64,000 nt of DNA from Devosia sp. A16 (GTDB lineage Bacteria > Pseudomonadota > Alphaproteobacteria > Rhizobiales > Devosiaceae): NCBI RefSeq assembly GCF_001402915.1, contig NZ_CP012945.1:1899501-1963500 (forward strand), given 5' to 3'. Each line of letters starts with the position of its first letter. Position 1 is the first letter of the stretch. The notes below the pieces were generated by a model, which did no database searches, was not told where the DNA came from, and saw nothing but the letters and a program-made list of their open reading frames with translations. Both the position numbers and the translations under genes were made by a program. This document shows positions 1-9,650 of this stretch, in pieces.

Positions 1-505
<505 letters not shown>

Positions 506-506
<1 letters not shown>

Positions 507-1066
507 TATCCGACCTCTTTCATCGCGATCTTCATCGCCGTGAGCTTGGTTTTGAGTGAGCTGTCGATCATCTGGCTGCCGACCTTGACCACGAGGCCAC
601 CGATCAGGCTGGGATCGACATGTTGGTTGAGCGTGACGGACTTGCCGATCTTCGCCTTGAGCGTATCGGCCAGCGTCTTGACCTGGGCCGCAGTGAGCGG
701 GGTCGCCGAGGTCACGTCGGCATTGACTTCGCCGCGGGCGCCGGCGGCGCGTTCGCGGAACGCCTGGATGATCGCCGGCAGCGCAAACAGCCGGCCGTTA
801 CGGGCGACGACACGCACGAAGTTGCCCACCGTGGTGTGCGCCTTGGCGCGCTCCAGCACCGCGTGGATGGCCTGCGCCTTCTCTTCGGTGTTGATCACCG
901 GGGAGCGAAGGAACCGGGCAAAATCCGGGCTTTGTTCAGACAGGGCGAGCAGGTTTACCAGCCCCTGCTCGACCGCTGCGACGGAACCGTCGGCTGCGGC
1001 AAGATCGTAGAGCGCCGACGCATACGGCCGCGCGATCTGGGTAAGCACTGAATTCTGCGCTGCCAA
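506..1066 (-). CDS. atpH: F1Fo ATP synthase subunit delta (OSCP family)
   Basis: Peripheral-stalk subunit that joins the top of the alpha/beta head to the b subunits. The 186-residue length is normal for the family. The N-terminal helical domain begins with [13 protein letters not shown], which matches the family signature near the N terminus, and the C-terminal part holds the conserved Gly-rich segment [21 protein letters not shown]. The start used is TTG; no ATG or GTG in frame is better placed, and the protein begins at the right point for the family. It is the first gene of the atp operon here, with a candidate promoter about 120 bases upstream and priA behind it on the same strand. Confidence 0.96.
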
Positions 1067-1181
1067 TGCCCCGTCACCCTCGTGCTGCGCAACCCGAACC
1101 CGGCCGATGGAGGCGCCGGAGGCTGCTTTCGCTTATGATTGTTCGCCGGGCGAGGCAGATAGCCCCCCGGATTTCGCGCCC

Positions 1182-1210
1182 CCTCTAACATGCAAGATCG
1201 GCACCTGCAA
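1182..1210 (-). promoter_or_regulatory. Candidate sigma-70 promoter of the atp operon
   Basis: On the minus strand, TTGCAG (1205-1210) and TAGAGG (1182-1187) are spaced by exactly 17 bases and lie about 120 bases upstream of atpH. The match to the -10 consensus is modest. No transcription data support it. Confidence 0.4.
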
Positions 1211-1272
1211 GGCACCGGAACACGAGTCTTTCGGGGAGTTTTGTCGCAGGCTTCGAACCGTCCCTGAAAGGG

Positions 1273-1297
1273 CAAATCGCTCCAGTGGAGCGATTTG
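1273..1297. repeat. Perfect 25-bp palindrome between priA and atpH
   Basis: CAAATCGCTCCA and its exact complement TGGAGCGATTTG flank a single central G. It lies 60 bases after the priA stop and upstream of the candidate atp promoter. It could serve as a terminator stem for priA or as a protein site. The minus-strand transcript has only a CCCTTT run after it, so it is not a classic intrinsic terminator. Confidence 0.6.
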
Positions 1298-1358
1298 AGG
1301 TGAGAAGGCCATGAGAGCTGCGCTCGAATGGCGGGCGGCGAGCGCGGAAACCGATGAT

Positions 1359-3527
1359 CTAGAGAAAACTCTGCGGGTCGATGTCTACCTGCACCCTGAG
1401 GTTGCCGGTGGTCTTGGGCGCCTGCTCCAGCCAGAACCGCACATAGCCGCTGAGGTCGAAGTCCTTGCCCGACTGGGCCAGGAGCCGCACCCGGTGGCGG
1501 CCGCGGATCATCGAGATCGGCGCATCGGCCGGGCCGAACAGCTTCAGCCCCTCGGCCAGCGGCGCAACGCTGAGCAGTTGCCTGGCATAAGCGAAGGCCG
1601 GGTCGTGCTCGTTGGCCGAGACGATCAGCGCCGCCAGCCGTCCGAACGGCGGCAGCCCGCCGGCCTCGCGCGCCAGCAGTTCGTGCCTGTAGAATGCCTC
1701 GCGATCGCCTTTGACCATCGCCTTCATTACCGGATGATCGGGATGATAGGTCTGGAGGAACGCCTTGCCCGCCCGGTTGGCTCGCCCGGCGCGCCCGGTC
1801 ACCTGGGTGAGGATCTGAAAGGTCCGCTCGGCAGCGCGCGGGTCGCCGCGGTCGAGCCCGAGATCGGCATCGAGCACCCCGACCAGCGTCAGCTTTTCGA
1901 AATGGTGGCCCTTGGCCACCAGCTGTGTGCCCACCACCAGGTCGTATTCGCCCCGCTCGATATCGGCGAACCGCTCCCTGAGCTGCTGGTTCGATCCCAT
2001 GTCGGAGCTGAGGATCACCATGCGCGCGCCTGGAAAGCGCTCCGCCGCTTCTTCCGCCACCCGCTCGATGCCCGGCCCGATCGGGGTCAGCGAGTCCACT
2101 GCGCCGCACTCGGTGCAGGCCTTGGGCACCCGCTGCTCATGCCCGCAATGGTGGCACATCAACACGCCCCGAAACCGGTGCTCGACCAGCCAGGCCGAGC
2201 AATCCGGGCACTGGTACTGGTGGCCGCACGCCTTGCAGAGCGTCAGCGGCGCATAGCCCCGCCGATTGAGGAACAGCAGCGCCTGCTCGCCCCGATCGAG
2301 CGTCGCGAACACCTCGCGCGCCAGTCTGGGCGCGATCCACTGCCCTTTTTCGGGCGGCTCCTCGCGCATGTCAATCGGCGCAATATCGGGCATGCCGGCC
2401 TCGGCGAAGCGCGAGGTCAGCAGCACATGCTTGTAACGCCCCTGGTTGGCATTGTTGCGGCTCTCGACCGATGGCGTCGCCGAGCTCAGGATCACCCGCG
2501 CGTCGGCGAACCGCGCCCGCACCACCGCCATGTCGCGGGCGTGGTAATTCACCCCGTCATACTGCTTGAACGCCCCGTCATGCTCCTCGTCGAGCACCAC
2601 CAGTCCCAGCTCGCGGAACGGCAGGAACAGGGCCGAACGCGCCCCCAGCACCACCCGGACGTCGCCGTTCAGCACCGAACGCCAGGTGCGCGCCCGCTGC
2701 GCCGGCGTCATGTCCGAATGCCATTCGGCGGGCCTCGTGCCGAAACGCTTCGAAAACCGCTCGACGAAGGTCGAGGTCAGCGCGATCTCGGGCAGCAGCA
2801 CCAAGGCCTGCCGCCCGGCGCGCAGCGTGTCGGCGACGGCCTCGAAGAACACCTCGGTCTTGCCGCCCCCGGTCACCCCATCGAGCAGCGCCACCCCGAA
2901 GCCGCCGACCTCGATCTCGCGGAGCTGCTCGAGCGCCGCCGCCTGCTCCTCGCTGAGCGTCGGCGGCGCGGCGTCCGGATCGGGGGGCAGCGCGATCGGC
3001 GGCGGCGCCATCTCGACCCGCTCCAGCGCCCCGGCTTTTTCAAGCCCTTCGATCACCGATGCCGACACTCCGGCCTCGCCGATGATCGCCGACTTGGACC
3101 GGGCCTCGCCGTCGAGCAGCAGGTCGAGCACCTTTTCGCGCGACCGGGTGCGCTTGTCGGGCTCGACGCCGGTCGCGCGGAAGGCCGTGATCGGCCGCTC
3201 CGGTTCCAGCGCCTCGGTCGAGCGCAACACGCTGCGCAGCACCAGCCCCGGCGCGGCCAGCGTATATTTCGACACCCACTCCACCGTCTTCAGCAGCTCT
3301 TCCGACAGCGGCGGCGTGTCGAACACCCGCTCGATCTCTTTGAGCCGGTTATGGGCATAATTGTCCTTGGGCAGCCCCCACACCACCCCGAGCGTCAGCC
3401 GGCCGACCAGCGGCACGGCGACGATCGAGCCGCGCTGCACCTCCATGCCATAGGGCACGCGGTAGCTATACGGCCCGTCGACCGACACGCTCACCATCAC
3501 CGCTACGATGTCGGGGGACCTTTCCAT
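1359..3527 (-). CDS. priA: Primosomal replication restart helicase PriA
   Basis: 3'-5' DNA helicase that recognises stalled forks and reloads the replisome. The 722-residue protein has the N-terminal 3'-DNA-binding domain (VDGPYSYRVPYGMEVQRGSIVAVPLVGR split over the start), a Walker A GVTGGGKTEV, the DEEH-type box LVVLDEEHD, and the zinc-binding cysteine cluster built of CKACG, CPDC, CHHC and CTEC between the two helicase lobes. Length is typical. It starts at ATG in a GC-rich context and faces the same way as the atp operon. The gene order priA then atpH is common in this order of bacteria. Confidence 0.97.
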   Translation of the reverse strand: MERSPDIVAVMVSVSVDGPYSYRVPYGMEVQRGSIVAVPLVGRLTLGVVWGLPKDNYAHNRLKEIERVFDTPPLSEELLKTVEWVSKYTLAAPGLVLRSVLRSTEALEPERPITAFRATGVEPDKRTRSREKVLDLLLDGEARSKSAIIGEAGVSASVIEGLEKAGALERVEMAPPPIALPPDPDAAPPTLSEEQAAALEQLREIEVGGFGVALLDGVTGGGKTEVFFEAVADTLRAGRQALVLLPEIALTSTFVERFSKRFGTRPAEWHSDMTPAQRARTWRSVLNGDVRVVLGARSALFLPFRELGLVVLDEEHDGAFKQYDGVNYHARDMAVVRARFADARVILSSATPSVESRNNANQGRYKHVLLTSRFAEAGMPDIAPIDMREEPPEKGQWIAPRLAREVFATLDRGEQALLFLNRRGYAPLTLCKACGHQYQCPDCSAWLVEHRFRGVLMCHHCGHEQRVPKACTECGAVDSLTPIGPGIERVAEEAAERFPGARMVILSSDMGSNQQLRERFADIERGEYDLVVGTQLVAKGHHFEKLTLVGVLDADLGLDRGDPRAAERTFQILTQVTGRAGRANRAGKAFLQTYHPDHPVMKAMVKGDREAFYRHELLAREAGGLPPFGRLAALIVSANEHDPAFAYARQLLSVAPLAEGLKLFGPADAPISMIRGRHRVRLLAQSGKDFDLSGYVRFWLEQAPKTTGNLRVQVDIDPQSFL

Positions 3528-3653
3528 CTGTGCATGCTTTGTTCACGGCTGGATAGCAATTGCAAGAGGCTTTGCCAAACTCTTGGCCTGCTGCCGCGTT
3601 CTGTCAGCAGTCTCGGTTCAAGACATCCGTGCCCAAACCATGAGGAGCGTCCC

Positions 3654-4136
3654 ATGCCCAGCACGATTCCCGAAGGCTATACCACCGTCACGCCGTGGAT
3701 CATCTCCGCCGATACGCAGCAGCTCATCGATTTCGTCACCGCCGCCTTCGACGGCGTGGAACTGGGTCGCATGGCCAATGCCGATGGCAGCATCGGCCAT
3801 GCCGAGATCCGCATCGGCGACGCCATCGTCATGGCCTTCGATGCGCCGCCCGGCGTTGCGCCCATGCCCGCCTTCATCCGGCTTTACGTGCCCGATGCGC
3901 GCAAGGGCTTCGCCCGGGCGCTCGAGGCCGGCGCCACCGAGGTCACCAAGCCGACCCTGCTCGCCTTCGGCGACCGCGTCGCCCGCGTGCGCGATCCGCT
4001 CGGCAACATCTGGTGGCTGCAGCAGCGGGTGGAGGAGGTCTCGAAAGCGCAGATGCAGCAGCGCTGGGGCGACCCAAGATGGTCGGAACCCATGACCTAC
4101 GTGCAGAACACGCTGGCCGAGGCGCTGAAGCATTGA
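3654..4136 (+). CDS. VOC/PhnB-like protein (glyoxalase/bleomycin-resistance superfamily)
   Basis: A 160-residue protein of the vicinal-oxygen-chelate fold. It opens with PEGYTTVTPWIISADTQQ, typical of the PhnB/YdcN-like branch, and has the two beta-alpha-beta-beta-beta modules, ending in VRDPLGNIWWLQQRVEEV, where the GNxWWL segment is characteristic of the branch. Substrate cannot be told. The chosen ATG has GAGGAG about seven bases upstream. A longer open frame extends upstream opposite priA, but only this part has family features. It stands alone, convergent with the transpeptidase downstream. Confidence 0.85.
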   Translation: MPSTIPEGYTTVTPWIISADTQQLIDFVTAAFDGVELGRMANADGSIGHAEIRIGDAIVMAFDAPPGVAPMPAFIRLYVPDARKGFARALEAGATEVTKPTLLAFGDRVARVRDPLGNIWWLQQRVEEVSKAQMQQRWGDPRWSEPMTYVQNTLAEALKH

Positions 4137-4190
4137 TGCGCCTAAGCATTGGAATGTGAGCTGCTACGATGCAGCCCGCATCGTGGCTTT

Positions 4191-4346
4191 CCCCTCATCC
4201 GGCGCTACGCGCCACCTCCGGACGAGGGCTATGCCCTCGTCCCGTGACGACGGGGAGAAGAATCCGGAGAGCGCTGTGGTCACCACTGTTCCCCTCCCCG
4301 TCGGGGAGAGGGTGGATCGGCCGTAGGCCGAGACGGGTGAGGGGTG
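4191..4346. repeat. Intergenic palindromic repeat (family A)
   Basis: Two nested inverted arms: CCCCTCATCC...GGACGAGGG and CCCCTCCCCGTCGGGGAGAG...GGTGAGGGG. It fills the gap between two convergent genes. The same motif family (a core of CTCCCC facing GGGGAG with a flanking CCCCTCA/TGAGGGG) recurs at least nine times in the window. Confidence 0.7.
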
Positions 4347-4415
4347 GTAGCTCACCGACCAACCGACTTGCCGCGCATCTCGGCCGCCGCAGGAGGACCC
4401 GGCCGAGAAGCGTCC

Positions 4416-5081
4416 TCACATCACCAGAATCGGCGACCCCGACGGCACGCGCTGGTAGAGGTCGATCACGTCCTGGTTGAGCAGCCGCACGCAGCCCGAC
4501 GAGATCGCCTTGCCGATGGTGCGCTCGTCCGTCGCCCCGTGCAGGCGGTAGATGGTGTCCCGCCCGTCCTTGAAGATGTAGAGCGCCCGAGCGCCCAGCG
4601 GGTTCTCGAGGCTCGGCGCCATCCCGTGCCGATAGGGCTCGAGCTCGGGCTGCCGGTCGATCATCTCGCCCGGCGGCGTCCAGGTCGGCCATTCGCGCTT
4701 GTACTGGATCACGCCGCGCCCAGACCAGGTGAAGCCGTCGCGGCCGATGCCGACGCCATAGCGGATAGCCTTGCCGTTTTCCTGCACCAGGTAGAGGAAG
4801 CGGTGCGCGGTATCGACCACCACGGTGCCCGGCCGCTCGCCCGTCGGATCGTCCACCACCTGGCGCCAGAACTGCGGCTCGATCAGATCCATGCGCGCCG
4901 CCGGAATCGGGAAGCGTTCCTCCGGCCGCGCCGCATACATGGCGAGGACGTCGTCAGGGATGCGCTTGGTTTCGGTGTCGAGCCGGGGCGCGCCAGAGGT
5001 GGCGCAGCCGGCGAGGGCGAGGGCGGCAAAGCTCGCCGCCCCGGCGAGCAACGCCCGGCGGCCGATGATCAGGTCAGTCAT
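4416..5081 (-). CDS. L,D-transpeptidase, YkuD domain, exported (possible lipoprotein)
   Basis: Makes 3-3 cross-links in peptidoglycan or tethers protein to it, in the periplasm. The N terminus has twin arginines (GRRALLAGAAS) followed by a hydrophobic stretch and LAGC at Cys26, so export may be by Tat with lipidation. The YkuD domain fills about residues 85-221. His181 in LHGATDE and the catalytic Cys197 in the SSGCVRL motif are present. Length 221 fits the family of small ErfK-type enzymes. Single gene; a repeat follows its stop. Neither Tat export nor lipidation can be proved from sequence alone. Confidence 0.9.
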   Translation of the reverse strand: MTDLIIGRRALLAGAASFAALALAGCATSGAPRLDTETKRIPDDVLAMYAARPEERFPIPAARMDLIEPQFWRQVVDDPTGERPGTVVVDTAHRFLYLVQENGKAIRYGVGIGRDGFTWSGRGVIQYKREWPTWTPPGEMIDRQPELEPYRHGMAPSLENPLGARALYIFKDGRDTIYRLHGATDERTIGKAISSGCVRLLNQDVIDLYQRVPSGSPILVM

Positions 5082-5145
5082 TTCAAATGTCTCGATTGGC
5101 GGCAGGGATGGCCGCGTTGGGTCTTGATGGCGATGGCTTGGGGAG

Positions 5146-5466
5146 TCAGGCCAGCCGGGGCGGGGGCAGTTCCGCGAGCGGCGACCGGCCTTGCCGCATC
5201 GGCTGGTCGGCCAGGCCCCGGGCCCATTGCGCCACCGTGGCGCGTGGCTCTTCGACCACCCGCCGGCTCAGTTCCGGTTGCGGCGGCAGCACCCGCTTGC
5301 CGCCCTGCATTTCGCAAGGGTTCGGCAGATGCGCCGGTCCACCCTCGTGGCTGGCGCTCACCGTCGGCAGCCCGCTATTGGCGATGCACACCCCAGCCGC
5401 GAAGCTGGGGCTCAACAGCGCGAGCAGCGCGACGCCCAGCGTCAATATGGCAAGGAGCCGATGCAT
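5146..5466 (-). CDS. Small secreted protein of unknown function
   Basis: A 106-residue frame whose first 23 residues, MHRLLAILTLGVALLALLSP and the following SFA, form a textbook signal peptide with cleavage after SFA. The mature part has two cysteines (VCIANSG and NPCEMQ), which could form a disulfide, and a proline-rich end. I do not recognise a family. It lies between the transpeptidase (same strand, 64 bases downstream) and divergent xerC, so it could share a transcript with the transpeptidase. The signal peptide is the main reason to accept it. Confidence 0.55.
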   Translation of the reverse strand: MHRLLAILTLGVALLALLSPSFAAGVCIANSGLPTVSASHEGGPAHLPNPCEMQGGKRVLPPQPELSRRVVEEPRATVAQWARGLADQPMRQGRSPLAELPPPRLA

Positions 5467-5613
5467 GCCGCCCGCATAGCCCGCGAAATAAGGCAGGCAA
5501 AGGGCCCCTCACGCCCGCGTGTTGGGTACCCGGGGGTTCGGCAGTTGGGTGGTGCTCGATTGCAACACCCTGACGTTTGCCGAATCCTAACCTGGTGATT
5601 GCACACTCCGCGC

Positions 5614-6540
5614 ATGTCCCACGCCCTGCTCGCCGACGCCGGCCTTGCCGCCCATATCGCCAATTGGCAGCGCGATCTCGGCGCTGTCAGGCGCCTCGCG
5701 CCGCTGACGCTCGAAGCTTACCTGCGCGATCTCGGCCAGTTCGTCACGTTCCTTTCCGCTCACACCGGCGGCGAGGTCAGTCTCGCAACCTTGCGTCAAC
5801 TCCGCGCCGCCGACATCCGGGCGTTTATCGCCGCCCGTCGCAGCGACAGTCTCGGCTCGCGCTCGCTGGCGCGGGCGCTCAGCGCCATCAAGAGTTTTTT
5901 CGGTTATCTCGAACGCGAGGGCATCCTCGCCAGCGAAGCGCTCAACACCGTGCGCACACCGAAGCAACAGCGCTCGCTGCCCAAGGCGCTGACCGTGCTC
6001 GAGGCGAAGGCCACCATCCGGACTACAGACGAACTCGAAGACATCCCGTGGGTTGCGGCCCGCGACATGGCCGTGATCTCGCTTTGCTACGGAGCCGGCC
6101 TGCGTATCTCGGAAGCCCTCGCCCTCAGCCGCGCCGATCTCGAGGCGAGCGCGCTGCGGGTCACCGGCAAGGGCGGAAAAACCCGCCTCGTCCCGCTGAT
6201 CGCCCCGGTGCGCCAGGCCATCGACACCTATCTCGGCCTCACCCCGTTCCATCCCGGCCCCGACGAGCCGATCTTTCGCGGCGAGAAAGGCGGCCCGCTG
6301 TCGCCGCGCCTGATTCAGCTGCGCATGCAGCAGCTGCGCGGTGCCCTCGGCCTGCCGCCTTCGGCAACGCCGCACGCCCTGCGCCACAGCTTCGCCACGC
6401 ACCTGCTCGGCAAGCGCGGCGATCTGCGCGCTATCCAGGAACTGCTGGGGCACGCATCGCTTTCGACCACCCAGATCTACACGGCGGTCGACACCGAGCG
6501 CCTGCTCGAGAGCTACCGGGCGGCGCATCCGAGGGCCTGA
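5614..6540 (+). CDS. xerC: Tyrosine recombinase XerC
   Basis: Site-specific recombinase that, with XerD, resolves chromosome dimers at dif. The 308-residue protein has an N-terminal SAM-like core-binding domain (about 10-100) and a C-terminal catalytic domain with the full set: Arg in LRISEALAL, Lys in GKGGKTR, HALRHSFATHLL, the second His in LLGHASLSTTQ and the nucleophile Tyr in QIYTAVD. It has the housekeeping Xer length rather than a phage integrase arrangement, and no att sites or phage genes adjoin. ATG at 5614 is preferred over TTG at 5599; neither has a strong ribosome site. Confidence 0.9.
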   Translation: MSHALLADAGLAAHIANWQRDLGAVRRLAPLTLEAYLRDLGQFVTFLSAHTGGEVSLATLRQLRAADIRAFIAARRSDSLGSRSLARALSAIKSFFGYLEREGILASEALNTVRTPKQQRSLPKALTVLEAKATIRTTDELEDIPWVAARDMAVISLCYGAGLRISEALALSRADLEASALRVTGKGGKTRLVPLIAPVRQAIDTYLGLTPFHPGPDEPIFRGEKGGPLSPRLIQLRMQQLRGALGLPPSATPHALRHSFATHLLGKRGDLRAIQELLGHASLSTTQIYTAVDTERLLESYRAAHPRA

Positions 6541-6601
6541 CCGGGAACCACCGCTGCAGCTATTGTTGCCGTCGGGCTTCCAGCCGGCCGACGAAGGCAA
6601 T

Positions 6602-7378
6602 ATGAGCTACGGCCAATCATCATATGGTTCGGACCGGATCGCCGACATGCCCGTGAAAGTCGCCCACCAGCCCGGCGTGAGCCTTTATGCATCGCTGCTG
6701 CAGCAGCTCGGCGGCCGCATCCTGCGCGGCGACCTGCCGCCGGGCACCCAACTGGACAATGTCGAGGAGCTGAGCGCGGCCTACGGGGTCAGCCGGACGG
6801 TGATGCGCGAAGTGATCCGCGTCCTCTCGGACAAGGGCATGCTCGAGTCCCGCCCGCGTACCGGCACCCGGGTGCGGCCGCGCGGACACTGGAACTTCCT
6901 CGATCCCGATCTTCTGGCCTGGCGCTACGGCGCGACCACCGACCGCGCCGATACGCGCGCGCTGTTCGAACTGAGGCGGGCCATCGAGCCCGAGGCCGGA
7001 GCGCTTGCCGCCCGGCGCGCCACCTCCGAGCAGATCGCCGAGCTCGAGGGTTACTTCGCGCTGATGGAGCAATATGCCGATGACGGGCCGCGCTTCGCCG
7101 AGCCGGACCTCGCCTTCCATCAGCTCATCCTGCGCATGACCGGCAACGAGCTGATCGGCTCGCTGGCCGCACTGATGGCGGCGGCGCTGGCTATCAGCTT
7201 CCGCCTCTCCGATGCCAACCCGCTGGGCCAGCGGCCGTCGCTACCGCTGCACCGGCGGGTGATCGACTGCATCAGGAGTGGAGACGCCGAGGGCGCGCGG
7301 GAGGCCCTGCTCAAACTGCTCGATGACGCCGAACGCGACGTCGCCCGCGCCATTGGCGTGTCCCCGGCCGCCGGCTGA
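6602..7378 (+). CDS. FadR-subfamily GntR transcriptional regulator (FCD domain)
   Basis: A 258-residue repressor-type protein. The winged helix spans about residues 22-90 (ASLLQQLGGRILRGDLPPGT, then SAAYGVSRTVMREVIRVL), and the all-helical FCD effector domain follows, with metal-type ligands Asp/His in EPDLAFHQLIL and His in LPLHRRVIDCI. FCD regulators often answer to sugar acids or carboxylates; which one here is unknown. It stands 60 bases after xerC and 250 bases before the autotransporter, and a perfect palindrome lies just after its stop, so the autotransporter gene is a possible target (inference). Confidence 0.9.
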   Translation: MSYGQSSYGSDRIADMPVKVAHQPGVSLYASLLQQLGGRILRGDLPPGTQLDNVEELSAAYGVSRTVMREVIRVLSDKGMLESRPRTGTRVRPRGHWNFLDPDLLAWRYGATTDRADTRALFELRRAIEPEAGALAARRATSEQIAELEGYFALMEQYADDGPRFAEPDLAFHQLILRMTGNELIGSLAALMAAALAISFRLSDANPLGQRPSLPLHRRVIDCIRSGDAEGAREALLKLLDDAERDVARAIGVSPAAG

Positions 7379-7421
7379 GCGCCGGCCGGCCCCGCTCCGC
7401 CGACACTCGACTGACATCACC

Positions 7422-7476
7422 GGACGCTATCGCGTGCGCGGCCGCGATAGCGTCCTGCGGTCGTCGGCGATATAAT
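7422..7476 (+). promoter_or_regulatory. 13-bp perfect inverted repeat next to a consensus TATAAT box
   Basis: GGACGCTATCGCG (7422-7434) is repeated exactly in inverse at 7443-7455 with an 8-base spacer. Sixteen bases on is a consensus TATAAT (7471-7476) at the start of an AT-rich island (7471-7495) that is unlike the surrounding GC-rich DNA. No good -35 box is present; its place is taken by the right arm of the palindrome. This suggests a regulated promoter for the autotransporter gene, perhaps needing an activator. It could instead be a terminator stem for the regulator gene, though no T run follows. Confidence 0.5.
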
Positions 7477-7625
7477 ATGATTAATATTATTATTCGTCAC
7501 CTGACTGTCATCCCACGCCCTTAGATGCGCTGGCGTAACACGTGCGGCGCCCCGGGGCGCACCGGGACCGATCGGCCTGACGCCGACGGCAGCCCCCGAC
7601 GTCGCCGCACCCGAACCCGACAGCA

Positions 7626-9482
7626 ATGAGCCCGACAATGCGTTCTCGTTTCCGCGGCGCCCTCCGCCACCCCTCCCGTCTTCGAACCCAGGCGGTGCTG
7701 GCCGCCCTGCTCGGCTCCAGCATGCTCGCCGGCCTCAGCGCCCCCGCCATGGCCGAGGAGCCGTGGATCATGGTGCAACGCACCTTCTTTCTCGATGCCG
7801 ATCCGGCCCGCGGCCAGGGGGTGACCACCGATGGAACCAATTGGTACTTCTCCGGCACCCATTCGCTCGAGATCACCGACGAGACCTTCAGCACCATCCG
7901 GATCGATACCGACGCCATCCTGTCACAGGTGGGGCTGGCGAACGGCTATACCGACGTGACGCTGAACCATATCGGCGACATCGATTACGCCAACGGCAAG
8001 CTCTACATCTCGCTCGACTCGACGCAGCGCGATCCGATCACCGGCAACAAGTACTCCAACCCGGTCTTCGCGGTGTACGACGCCGCGACGCTGACCTGGA
8101 CCGGCGAGGCCTACACGGTGAATCCGCCGAACGGCATCAAGGACATTGCCAGCTGGGTGGCGGTCGATGCGGAAGCCGGCCTTGCCTACGGCATGGCCTA
8201 TGACAACGCCACCGAGCTCGCGGTCTACAACCTCGCCGATTTCAGCTTCAAGCAGTACATCCCGTTGTCGCAGGTGGTGGATCAGGCGCAGGGCGGCAAG
8301 CTCCTCAACGGCTACATGTACTTCGCCACCGACAACGACGAAAAGCTGCTGATGCGCGCCAACCTCGTCACCGGCGAGGTCGAGACGATCGGCAACCTGA
8401 AGATCGACGGCGAGCAGGAGGTGGAAGGCCTGTCGATCCGCTGGACCGGGGACGGCTGGTCGATGAACGTGCTCAATCGCGAGGAGAGCACACCGGGGAG
8501 CGGCGAGGAGGGCGTCGGCTTCTACAAGTATCTCCGTCCGACCGGTAATACGCTGTCAGGCGAAATCCATGCCGATATCGGCGGCGCGCTGCTGACGGAC
8601 AGCCGGGTGCTGCGCGAGGCGACGCTGCGCCGCATGAACGACTTCACGGCCCCGAGCGACGGGCCGGTATTCTGGGGTGAGGCGCTGGCCTCGCGCGGTC
8701 GCACCGATGCGGCGGGCGACGCGGCGAGCTTCGAGCAGCGTTCGGCCGGCTTCATCGGCGGCGTCGAAAGCACGCTGGGCGATTGGTTGGTCGGCCTCTC
8801 CGCCGGCTATGGTCGCACGAGCTTCAGTGTCACCGATCGCGCCTCGAGCGCCACCAGCGACACTTACCAGTTCGGCGTCTATGCCGGCACGCACTTCGGC
8901 GATCTCGGCCTCAAGCTGGGCGCCGGCTTGGCGGCGCACGACATCGCGACCGAGCGCAGCGTCGTCTTCCCGGCCTTCAGCGAACGGCTGTCCGCCGAGT
9001 ACGCCGCGCGCACCCTGCAAGCCTATGGCGAGCTCGACTATCGGTTCGACCTCGGCGCTGCGCTGCTGTCGCCCTTCGCCGGCCTCGCGCTCGTCTCCCA
9101 CTCGACCGACGCCTTCGAGGAAACCGGCGGCACCAACGCGGCTCTGTCGGCCGGACGCTCGTCCGACCAGAACGCCTTCACCACGCTGGGCCTGCGGGTC
9201 ACCGCGCCGCTCGACCTCGGCGAGGCAACGGGCAAGCTGCACGCCCAGGTCGGCTGGCAGCACGCGCTCGCCGACACGCAGACCGCGATCGAACTGGCGA
9301 TTCCCACCGGCGCCTCGTTCGACAGCGTCGGTGTGCCGATCGCCAAGGACGCTCTGAGCCTCGAAGCCGGCCTCGACCTGGCCCTGAGCGCCGACGCCAC
9401 GCTGACCGCCAGCTATTCCGGACAGCTTGCCGAGAGCGCCCAGAACCACAGCGTCAAGCTCGGTTTTGGCGTGAGGTTCTGA
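7626..9482 (+). CDS. Autotransporter with short, unrecognised passenger domain
   Basis: A 618-residue outer-membrane protein. Residues 1-43 form a long signal peptide ending in SAPAMA. Residues about 45-335 are the passenger, rich in short beta-strand-like segments (TTDGTNWYFSGTHSLEITD, then DITYANGKLYIS-like pattern) and without the repeated turns of a beta-helix passenger; I do not recognise its family. From about 340 on, FWGEALASRGRTDAAGD begins a classic autotransporter beta-barrel, which ends with the expected aromatic terminus KLGFGVRF. The passenger is short for the class and may be a propeller-like or esterase-like surface domain (weak inference). No linked protease or partner gene. 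ATG at 7626 used; ATG at 7638 is an alternative. Confidence 0.85.
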   Translation: MSPTMRSRFRGALRHPSRLRTQAVLAALLGSSMLAGLSAPAMAEEPWIMVQRTFFLDADPARGQGVTTDGTNWYFSGTHSLEITDETFSTIRIDTDAILSQVGLANGYTDVTLNHIGDIDYANGKLYISLDSTQRDPITGNKYSNPVFAVYDAATLTWTGEAYTVNPPNGIKDIASWVAVDAEAGLAYGMAYDNATELAVYNLADFSFKQYIPLSQVVDQAQGGKLLNGYMYFATDNDEKLLMRANLVTGEVETIGNLKIDGEQEVEGLSIRWTGDGWSMNVLNREESTPGSGEEGVGFYKYLRPTGNTLSGEIHADIGGALLTDSRVLREATLRRMNDFTAPSDGPVFWGEALASRGRTDAAGDAASFEQRSAGFIGGVESTLGDWLVGLSAGYGRTSFSVTDRASSATSDTYQFGVYAGTHFGDLGLKLGAGLAAHDIATERSVVFPAFSERLSAEYAARTLQAYGELDYRFDLGAALLSPFAGLALVSHSTDAFEETGGTNAALSAGRSSDQNAFTTLGLRVTAPLDLGEATGKLHAQVGWQHALADTQTAIELAIPTGASFDSVGVPIAKDALSLEAGLDLALSADATLTASYSGQLAESAQNHSVKLGFGVRF

Positions 9483-9572
9483 GCCCACGTCCGCCGCGAT
9501 TTGATGGGGCGACCTCGTCAGGCCGCCTCTGGCGCTCAGGTGCTTGTTCCGGAACTCTCCAACCCACCGATT

Positions 9573-9650
9573 GTCATCCCGGCGGAAGCTGGGACCCAAC
9601 TCTCCACTGGAGCGGGCTGCGAAATGGGTCCCAGCTTTCGCTGGGATGAC
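9573..9650. repeat. Intergenic palindromic repeat (family B)
   Basis: GTCATCCCGGCGGAAGCTGGG and its near-complement CCCAGCTTTCGCTGGGATGAC face each other across a short loop. Related copies lie at about 27764, 57364 and 63361. The rest of the 458-base gap 9483-9940 holds no convincing gene. Confidence 0.75.

Noticed and set aside
1311-4136. A 941-codon open frame on the plus strand opposite priA.
   Set aside because: It is the antisense of priA in a GC-rich genome; only its last 160 codons, from the ATG at 3654, show a protein family (VOC).
5614-6540. The tyrosine recombinase as a phage or island integrase.
   Set aside because: XerC-like length and motifs, ordinary flanking genes, no att repeats or cargo.
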